A stretch of 64,000 nt of DNA, taken from NCBI RefSeq assembly GCF_019931195.1, contig NZ_JAIOUO010000004.1, positions 248,001 to 312,000 on the forward strand. The letters run 5' to 3'. Position 1 is the first letter of the stretch, and the number at the start of each line of letters is the position of its first letter. Below, piece after piece: positions 58,129-64,000 of this stretch. The notes beneath the pieces were generated by a model. The model was not told the DNA's origin. It did not search any database and was given only the letters and a program-made list of their open reading frames with translations. The translations under genes were made by a program, and so were the position numbers. Origin of the DNA: Marinobacter sp. F4216. Its GTDB lineage: Bacteria; Pseudomonadota; Gammaproteobacteria; Pseudomonadales; Oleiphilaceae.

Positions 58129-58608
58129 TCAGACCCGTTCGAAGCGCTTCGCTTCGAGGTTTTTTCGAACTGAGCCTGCCTCAAACACCTCGCCATTCAT
58201 CGCAATGTATACACCCGGTGGCAGAAGGCTGACCGCCGACCAGGCAAACCCAAGGTTGAACAGGGCATCCGTTCGGCGCATCCGCGCTGGCTGCATGGCC
58301 CCAAACAGCACGATGGTCTTGCCCTCCAATTTGGACAGAACCGAAGCAGTTTCAGCCATGGTGTCCGTGCCATGGGTGATCAGTATCCGGTCGGAGGGGG
58401 ACTCGCTGGCCGCCTGAAAGACGGCTTGCCGATCGTCTTCAGTCATTTCAAGGCTGTCTTTGCGCAGCACTTCCTTGAGCTCATATCCATCGTGGATATT
58501 GGACTCGGTCAACATCTCAGGCACCGTAGGATCGCCCACGGAAAACTCCGAGTTGGCATCAAAGTACACCTTGTCGATGGTGCCACCGGTGGTAAGAATC
58601 TGGATCAT
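58129..58608 (-). CDS. Half-length asparaginase-like protein
   Basis: A 159-residue protein corresponding to the N-terminal domain of L-asparaginases (normal about 330). The nucleophile threonine lies in T-T-G-G-T-I-D (T10) and the second catalytic pair in T-H-G-T-D-T-M (about 89). The C-terminal domain is absent and the frame ends with a natural stop. The lysine block region reads F-G-A-M-Q-P-A-R-M-R-R-T-D. Short asparaginase-domain proteins occur in many proteobacteria; activity is uncertain. Convergent with rsuA. Confidence 0.85.
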   Translation of the reverse strand: MIQILTTGGTIDKVYFDANSEFSVGDPTVPEMLTESNIHDGYELKEVLRKDSLEMTEDDRQAVFQAASESPSDRILITHGTDTMAETASVLSKLEGKTIVLFGAMQPARMRRTDALFNLGFAWSAVSLLPPGVYIAMNGEVFEAGSVRKNLEAKRFERV

Positions 58609-58631
58609 TACGACGGACCTTTTAGTCTGGG

Positions 58632-59549
58632 TTAGTTGGCACTGACTGTATTGTTGGCGGTAGCTGCGTAGGCTGCGTTCTTCTCCTGTTCATAACGACG
58701 GGCGGCCTTGGCCACCTGGCCACGGGCACCGGTGTCCAGCCAACGCTTGATGCGCCCGGCATCACCCATCGGAGAACGGGTACCCAGGGAGTCGAGTAAT
58801 ACGGTCACCACAGGCTTGCCCTCCATACGGGACACCATCACCAGGCATCGCCCGGCCTCCTCAAGATAACCGGTCTTGCTCAGAGACACGCCCCAGCTAT
58901 CCCGGTGAACCAACGCGTTGGTGTTACCGAACGACAGGCTGTATCGGGGCTTGCGGAACTTGGCCCGATAGTAACGGGTGGTTGAATACTCCTCAAATTC
59001 CGGGTGCCGGGAGGCGGCATTGACCAGCTTCACCAGATCGGCGGCGGTCGACACGTTATCCGCTGACAGCCCGGTTGGGTCCACAAAGTGCGTTCCGGTC
59101 ATACCCAGCGACCTGGCTTTTTCATTCATGGCCGCGACAAAGGCATCGAAGCCTCCCGGGTAACTGCGGGCCAAGGTATACGCCGCAAAATTCTCCGACG
59201 ACATCAGGGCAATACGCAACGCATCGGAACGACGCAACTGGGAGTCGACGCGAATCCGCGTATAGGCGTTGGCAGCAGGGGGCGTATGCCGTTTCCTGAA
59301 GGTCAGCCACTCATCCAGCGGCTGGTCTGACTCAAGAACAACCAGTGCCGTCATCACCTTGGTCAGAGACGCGATCGGCACTGACCGATTCGCATTTTTG
59401 CCAAATACCAGTGAATCTTCCCCGACGGCGGCCACAGCGGCATTGACCGAGGCCAGGTTAGGCCCTTCGGACCTCTGACTGGCAACAGCCAGTCCGGAGA
59501 AACCCAGGAACAGGGCGAGCATTAAGGCCAGGCCACCACGTACTATCAT
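58632..59549 (-). CDS. pbpG: D-alanyl-D-alanine endopeptidase (PBP7)
   Basis: A 305-residue low-molecular-weight penicillin-binding protein. A signal peptide ends V-A-S-Q near residue 25. The SxxK motif is S61-L-T-K64, SxN is S-S-E-N and KTG is K-T-G-Y-L-E. It cuts D-Ala-mDAP cross-links in the periplasm. The ATG at 59549 has AGGATT nine bases before it and starts the signal peptide; an in-frame start six codons earlier is unlikely. It is divergent from the phosphoketolase-like gene. Confidence 0.93.
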   Translation of the reverse strand: MIVRGGLALMLALFLGFSGLAVASQRSEGPNLASVNAAVAAVGEDSLVFGKNANRSVPIASLTKVMTALVVLESDQPLDEWLTFRKRHTPPAANAYTRIRVDSQLRRSDALRIALMSSENFAAYTLARSYPGGFDAFVAAMNEKARSLGMTGTHFVDPTGLSADNVSTAADLVKLVNAASRHPEFEEYSTTRYYRAKFRKPRYSLSFGNTNALVHRDSWGVSLSKTGYLEEAGRCLVMVSRMEGKPVVTVLLDSLGTRSPMGDAGRIKRWLDTGARGQVAKAARRYEQEKNAAYAATANNTVSAN

Positions 59550-59757
59550 AAGATCTGAATCCTGCAATTGCTTAAAAAAACGCCAAGTTTAAGATAATCA
59601 TCATAGAGCGCCAATGCGGTCAGACCCGTACAGAGGCCTTTTCGGACACAAGACCGCTCTGTCGTCCCCGCCGGCTTACTGACTTGAATCAATTACACCT
59701 GCACCTCTCACTCCTACAATTTCCTCCAGACTCGACGCCATGGAGGCAGGTGAAACC

Positions 59758-62172
59758 ATGCAGAATAACATCCCTCAGCCGGCATCCGAGCCCACTCAGG
59801 CCGTTGACGGGTGCGCCTATGACCTTTGGCAAAAAGGCTACGGCGTCATAGAACACAGTGAAGCCACCTGCGGCCGTGTCCAGAGCCTGGCCAATCGGCT
59901 GGTCAAAGCGGGCCTGCAGCCCGATGAGACGACCGTTTACCAGAAGCTCGCCGCGCTGGACCGGCTGGCCAGTGCGGGACTCTGGCTGGTGGCACACATG
60001 ACCTATGCCAACCGGGTCGATGTGAGCGGCGATCCGCTGAAGCCACATGATTTCAAACTCCAGCCCCAGGGTCACACCGGCGGGGCCCTGAACATGGTCC
60101 CGGCCTACGCCGCTTATCTTGCCCTCAACAATCTGACCGGCCAAACCCGCAGTTGGCTAATGGGGCAGGGGCACTGCGTAGCCGCCGTAGAAGCAATCAA
60201 CGTGCTGACCGGCAACCTGCACCCCGAACAGGCGCAACGCTACGGGTCAGCGGATGGCCAGTCACGCCTTGCCAGGGATTTCTACAACTACCGGCAGTGT
60301 ACCGACGGAACGGTCAGTGCGCCCCTGGGCAGTCATGTTACCCCCTACACCGCTGGGGGCATTATCGAGGGCGGGTATCTGGGCTTCGCCGAACTTCAAT
60401 ACGCCCATATGCCACTGCCGGGGGAATCCCTGGTGGCGTTTCTGTCCGATGGCGCCGCGGAAGAGCAGCGGGGCAGCGACTGGATACCGCGTTGGTGGCG
60501 AGCCGAAGACTGCGGCCTGGTGATGCCGATTATGATCGCCAACGGCCGGCGTATTGAGCAGCGCACGGAACTCGGAACCCGAGCCGGCCTTGAACGTTTC
60601 GAAGAGCATCTGGCGGCGCGCGGCTTCGATCCCTACCCCTTCGACGGCCGGGATCCGGCGGCCTTTGTCTGCGCGCTGTTTGAAATGGAACAGTCGCTCA
60701 AGGCAAGCGGAGAGGAAGCGCTTCAGGGCAAGATCCGTTATCCCGTGCGCATACCCTACGGGATTGCAGAAACGGTCAAGGGCTTTGGCTTCTACGGTGC
60801 CGGCAGTAACGCGGCCCACAACCTGCCATTGCCCGGCAACCCGCGCCTGGACGCACCCGCTCGGGAACTCTTCAACCAGCACGCAGCCAGGCTCTGGGTA
60901 GCGCCGGACGAGCTGAACCTGAGCATCGCCCGCATTTCCGAGCACGCCCGGCAATGCCGGCCTCTGGAACGAGACCACCCTCTGGCTTTGCGGAATCCGC
61001 AGGAGCCCACTTATCCACACCTGCCTCCCTGCGAAAACCGACGCTCCCCCATGAGCGCGGTGGACGACTTCTTTTGCGCTCTGGTCGACGCCAATCCCGA
61101 ACTACGGGCCCGGGTTGGTAATCCCGACGAATTGGCCAGTAACCGGTTGAACGGCGTACTGGCAGCGCTCAAGCATCGGGTCCTGGAGCCGGAAAACGAA
61201 CAGGAATCCATTCACGGCAAGATCATCACCGCGCTGAACGAAGAGGCTGTGGTATCCGCTTGCCTGGCCAACAAGGCGGGGCTGAATCTGGTGGCGAGCT
61301 ACGAGGCCTTCTGCGTCAAAATGCTCGGCGCCATTCGTCAGGAACTGATCTTCTCACGCCATCAGAAGGAAATCGGGCGGCCAGCACAGTGGCTCGGCGT
61401 TCCCGTGGTTGCCACCTCCCATACCTGGGAAAACGGCAAGAACGAGCAATCCCACCAGGACACCACCTTCTGCGAAAGCCTGTTGGCCGAGATGAATGAC
61501 GTCTCCCGCGTGCTGTTCCCTGCCGATTACAACAGCACCCTGGCCCTGCTACCCAGCGTTTATCGTCGGCGCGGGCAGATTTCCACCCTGGTGATCCCCA
61601 AGCGGGAACGCCCGTGCTTGTTCTCCTGGGATGAGGCTGAGGCGCTGTCCGAACGGGGAGCCATCGTGGTGGACGAGGATACCTCTGGCGGCGAACCACT
61701 TTTGCTGATGGCCAATGGTGCCTACCAGCTGGCCGAGGCGATTCGGGTGTGCGAGCGGCTACGAGAAACAGGCACGTCATTCCGGCTGATTTACATTCAG
61801 GAACCCGGACGACTCCGCCAGCCCAGAGACGCCATGGAGGCGGAACAAACACTGCCTGACTTTGCCCGGGAACAGCTATTCCCCGCCCAGATCACTCGGC
61901 GCGTGGCGCTAACCCATATGCGACCGGAAGTGTTCAGGGGACACCTGCACAGTTTGTTTCCGAAAACCAAGCACAGTCGGGTGCTCGGTTATCTCAATCG
62001 CGGCGGTACGCTGGATACTGCGGGCATGCTGTTTACCAACCGGTGCTCATGGGCGCACACTCTGGCGGCCTGTGCGCTGGTGATGGACAAGCCTCCCGGC
62101 GAGTGGCTGTCGGCAGCGGAACTGGCCGCCGTAGAGGGCCGGGGCACCCCTGGGGTGATCACCGGGGTTTAG
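59758..62172 (+). CDS. Divergent phosphoketolase-family thiamine-diphosphate enzyme
   Basis: An 804-residue XFP-family protein. It aligns along its whole length with phosphoketolases, but key motifs differ: G-Q-G-H-C for G-P-G-H-G, S230-D-G in place of G-D-G in the ThDP/Mg motif (N262 retained), N-P-D-E-L-A-S-N-R-L for P-D-E-T-A-S-N-R, and S-H-T-W-E-N-G-K-N-E-Q-S-H566-Q where Q and H of the usual R-Q-D-H-N are replaced by N and K. H566, E of PDE and a later lysine (I-P-K-R) are retained. It may split or rearrange a different sugar phosphate. The ATG at 59758 has CAGG 7 bases upstream; the earlier ATG at 59740 does not. Some databases label such proteins 'xylulose-5-phosphate 3-epimerase' (from memory). 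Confidence 0.85.
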   Translation: MQNNIPQPASEPTQAVDGCAYDLWQKGYGVIEHSEATCGRVQSLANRLVKAGLQPDETTVYQKLAALDRLASAGLWLVAHMTYANRVDVSGDPLKPHDFKLQPQGHTGGALNMVPAYAAYLALNNLTGQTRSWLMGQGHCVAAVEAINVLTGNLHPEQAQRYGSADGQSRLARDFYNYRQCTDGTVSAPLGSHVTPYTAGGIIEGGYLGFAELQYAHMPLPGESLVAFLSDGAAEEQRGSDWIPRWWRAEDCGLVMPIMIANGRRIEQRTELGTRAGLERFEEHLAARGFDPYPFDGRDPAAFVCALFEMEQSLKASGEEALQGKIRYPVRIPYGIAETVKGFGFYGAGSNAAHNLPLPGNPRLDAPARELFNQHAARLWVAPDELNLSIARISEHARQCRPLERDHPLALRNPQEPTYPHLPPCENRRSPMSAVDDFFCALVDANPELRARVGNPDELASNRLNGVLAALKHRVLEPENEQESIHGKIITALNEEAVVSACLANKAGLNLVASYEAFCVKMLGAIRQELIFSRHQKEIGRPAQWLGVPVVATSHTWENGKNEQSHQDTTFCESLLAEMNDVSRVLFPADYNSTLALLPSVYRRRGQISTLVIPKRERPCLFSWDEAEALSERGAIVVDEDTSGGEPLLLMANGAYQLAEAIRVCERLRETGTSFRLIYIQEPGRLRQPRDAMEAEQTLPDFAREQLFPAQITRRVALTHMRPEVFRGHLHSLFPKTKHSRVLGYLNRGGTLDTAGMLFTNRCSWAHTLAACALVMDKPPGEWLSAAELAAVEGRGTPGVITGV

Positions 62173-62186
62173 CGCCCTGACACGAA

Positions 62187-62214
62187 AAAGGGAGCTCCCA
62201 AGCTCCCCTCTTTG
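62187..62214 (+). terminator. Terminator after the phosphoketolase-like gene
   Basis: GGGAGCT-(CCCA)-AGCTCCC stem preceded by AAAAA and followed by CTCTTTG, about 15 bases after the stop. Confidence 0.65.
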
Positions 62215-62276
62215 ATTACGGTCATGGTAAACCGGCGGCACGGCCAGGCTCTTCCCGATACCCGACCGGCCTCACG

Positions 62277-62888
62277 TCACCCGCTGACGAACACCGGGCC
62301 AACACCCCAGTTCCAAAGGATCACCGAGCCAACCCGTGTGGTGACCAGAATCACCAGAGCCACGGTGAGGATTGCACCACCGTAGAAGACCGCGCGGTCT
62401 TTTTCTACGCCCATGACGATCGGCAAGCCGTCATACATGAGCCACGCCCCGTAACAGGCCGCCGCCAGAAAGACGATGGCGTTGAACCAGGGCACCGGAT
62501 AAAGGAGGGCAAAGCCCGCCAGGAACAAAGGCGTGCACGAATAGGCCGCCAGCGCGATACCGTAGGAGGGCACGTGTTCTTCCCTCGCTCCGTAGGTTTT
62601 GGCCATCCAGTTAACGGCATAACCGAGGGCAAACACCCCGACCAACATGGCGATGTAGGTCAGGACGCTTAACTGCAGCGCACTTATTTGAGTCAACTTG
62701 ATCAGGCGATCGTTTCCGACCGTCCAGCCAAAGAAGGCGGTCGAGATGTAGGCACAGATTGGAGCAATGGCTGCGAGAACAACCACGTAGGCCACGTACA
62801 GTCGGCGAGGAGTTTCGTGTTCTTTTCGAATGGAAGCCCACTCTTCGTCCGGGTGGGTGAATAAACCAAACGCGTGAGTCAGGAGCAT
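62277..62888 (-). CDS. Yip1-family membrane protein
   Basis: A 203-residue protein with a soluble N-terminus (P-D-E-E-W-A-S-I-R-K-E) and five hydrophobic helices (about 30-60, 72-95, 110-135, 140-165 and 170-195). This is the Yip1/YIP1-domain layout. No enzymatic residue is apparent, and function is unknown in bacteria. It is convergent with the phosphoketolase-like gene. Confidence 0.82.
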   Translation of the reverse strand: MLLTHAFGLFTHPDEEWASIRKEHETPRRLYVAYVVVLAAIAPICAYISTAFFGWTVGNDRLIKLTQISALQLSVLTYIAMLVGVFALGYAVNWMAKTYGAREEHVPSYGIALAAYSCTPLFLAGFALLYPVPWFNAIVFLAAACYGAWLMYDGLPIVMGVEKDRAVFYGGAILTVALVILVTTRVGSVILWNWGVGPVFVSG

Positions 62889-63046
62889 GGACGACCCCCT
62901 TTAGAGACCTATTGTTAATATTATGAGATACGGGTAGGCAAATTGCTCAGATCAACCCACCTCCCTCAATTTAAATATAGACAAGATCAAAGGAGCCGAA
63001 AGGGAATTCGGTAAAAATTTGCTGCCTGTCTCACCTCGCGGCAAGT

Positions 63047-63075
63047 GATCGCCCGATGGAGCTCCATGGGCGATC
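63047..63075. repeat. Near-perfect palindrome between GST and Yip1 genes
   Basis: GATCGCCC (63047-63054) and GGGCGATC (63068-63075) flank ATGGAG/CTCCAT, forming a 14-bp stem with one unpaired G and no loop. It is about 15 bases beyond the GST stop on the minus strand and has no T-run. It may end that transcript or be a site; purpose unknown. Confidence 0.5.
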
Positions 63076-63088
63076 GACAGGATCACAA

Positions 63089-63658
63089 TCAGCCGCGTGG
63101 ATCGGTACGGGCTACCCAGGGCTCGTCCTGATGGCGATCCCGGAATGACAGCAGACTCTCGATGCCGGTCCACTCCACGAGGCTGCGGAAATCCAGCCAG
63201 TCGACCAGGCAATACAGGCACATGGAGGGATAATCCCAGTCGTCGAAGTGCCCATCATCAACCATGGCGGCGAGGGTGCGCAGCGTCGTCAGGATGCGCT
63301 CCCGCTGCAGGTTGTAAAACATCAGGTCCTGCCCCGTGTCGATACCCGAGCGCTCGGAGAGCAGCATAATGACGGCCGAGTCGTTGGCACCATCGATCAG
63401 CGTCAACTGATTTTGCTGGTCCCAGGTCAGCGGATCCCGGCCCTGCTTTGCGCTGATGTACCGGGCAATAATCCGGGAGTCATAGATCTCCTGCCCTTCG
63501 TCTTCCAGCACCGGAATTTTCAGGGTTGGATTGGTTTTTCGCAGTTCATCCCGGCCTTCACCATAAATATCCAGATTCACGAACTCGTGGGGCTCCTCCC
63601 CCAGCAGGATTCGAATACGCCGGACGTAGGGCGAGGTGGTCGATCCAATCAGCTTCAT
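63089..63658 (-). CDS. Glutathione S-transferase family protein
   Basis: A 189-residue GST. The thioredoxin-like N-terminal domain has S-T-T-S-P-Y-V-R-R-I-R and N-P-T-L-K-I-P-V-L-E-D-E (glutathione gamma-glutamyl contacts at the cis-proline), followed by a short helical domain. It is about 20 residues shorter than most GSTs. The ATG at 63658 has GGGAGG four to five bases upstream; the ATG three bases earlier is too close to the ribosome site. It lies 24 bases past alanine dehydrogenase on the same strand. Confidence 0.88.
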   Translation of the reverse strand: MKLIGSTTSPYVRRIRILLGEEPHEFVNLDIYGEGRDELRKTNPTLKIPVLEDEGQEIYDSRIIARYISAKQGRDPLTWDQQNQLTLIDGANDSAVIMLLSERSGIDTGQDLMFYNLQRERILTTLRTLAAMVDDGHFDDWDYPSMCLYCLVDWLDFRSLVEWTGIESLLSFRDRHQDEPWVARTDPRG

Positions 63659-63681
63659 CATGCCTCCCAGTGGATTACAGC

Positions 63682-64000
63682 TTATATTCCCAGCAGGGAT
63701 GCCGGGTTGGTGTACGAATGCCCGGTGGCCTCAGCCACTTCCCGATAGGTGACCTTGCCATCGTAGACGTTCAGACCGGCGAGCAGATGCGGATCATCTT
63801 TCATCGCCTGATCGGCGCCCTTGTTGGCAATGGCTGATATAAACGGCAAGGTCACATTGTTCAGAGCCAGGGTCGAGGTTCTGGCGACAGCCCCGGGCAT
63901 ATTCGCAACGCAGTAATGTACCACGCCATCAACAATATAGGTGGGATCTGCATGAGTGGTCGGTTTCGAGGTTTCCGCACAACCACCCTGATCGATGGCC
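63682..64000 (-). CDS. ald: Alanine dehydrogenase, C-terminal part (5' end outside window)
   Basis: The reading frame is open to the right edge. [27 protein letters not shown] and the ending T-N-P-A-S-L-L-G-I match NAD-dependent alanine dehydrogenase (alanine to pyruvate plus ammonia). About 106 residues are visible. It is probably in one operon with the downstream glutathione S-transferase gene. Confidence 0.94.
   Translation of the reverse strand, partial: AIDQGGCAETSKPTTHADPTYIVDGVVHYCVANMPGAVARTSTLALNNVTLPFISAIANKGADQAMKDDPHLLAGLNVYDGKVTYREVAEATGHSYTNPASLLGI

Overview
The window is a gene-dense, high-GC chromosomal segment of a gammaproteobacterium. Protein sequences and gene order point to Marinobacter or a close relative, with many runs matching Pseudomonas order (coaBC-dut-algC-argB; radC-rpmB-rpmG; engB / cytochrome c4-dsbA-endonuclease; phoB-phoR). 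The genus is inferred from recall of homologues, not from a search. About 61 protein genes are called. I saw no rRNA, tRNA, CRISPR array, insertion sequence, integrase or prophage gene, and no gene-free stretch over 300 bases.

Layout. 1-2.3 kb: end of a glutathione transferase, a sterol desaturase-family di-iron protein and a lysophospholipase-like hydrolase. 2.5-7.4 kb: a Vfr/CRP regulator divergent from an OsmC protein, then speD, azoR, a pirin and a phosphoribulokinase-family gene. 7.4-11.2 kb: a giant PilZ-like/DUF1631/GGDEF/EAL protein with decayed catalytic motifs. 11.4-21.5 kb: a lipoprotein metallopeptidase, then a long minus-strand run coaBC-dut-algC-argB-orf-argE-argA joining CoA, dUTP, sugar-phosphate and arginine metabolism. 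21.7-26.2 kb: radC, rpmB, rpmG, an EEP nuclease, dsbA, cytochrome c4 and engB.

26.4-31.1 kb holds a TetR regulator divergent from an aldehyde dehydrogenase, a Tat lipoprotein and a GMC alcohol oxidase. It matches the laoR/laoCBA long-chain alcohol oxidation system of Pseudomonas, and a perfect 16-bp palindrome lies between its -35 and -10. Together with rubredoxin and rubredoxin reductase at 49.1-50.4 kb and an AidB-like acyl-CoA dehydrogenase, it suggests growth on alkanes or long-chain alcohols. 31.1-37 kb: coaD, a ferredoxin, a DUF945 protein, ppk1, hemB and a small SutA-like protein. 37-44 kb: TetR plus acyl-CoA dehydrogenase, a DUF503 protein, an aspartate decarboxylase (panP-like), a small unknown protein and a PiT phosphate transporter.

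43.8-48.1 kb: a GGEEF diguanylate cyclase, a MioC-like flavodoxin and a 7TMR-DISM EAL phosphodiesterase. 48.1-55 kb: tesB, the rubredoxin pair, hpt, ubiC-ubiA and phoB-phoR, the last preceded by a textbook PHO box. Ppk1, PitA and PhoBR form a phosphate theme. 55-64 kb: a lytic transglycosylase, a YdjM-type membrane protein, rsuA, a half-length asparaginase, PBP7, a divergent phosphoketolase-like enzyme, a Yip1 protein, a glutathione transferase and the end of alanine dehydrogenase.

Most of the window is conserved core. The least explained items are the phosphoketolase-like enzyme with altered active-site motifs, the membrane-anchored Sm-like protein inside the arg run, the membrane-tethered AlgC and the degenerate c-di-GMP giant.
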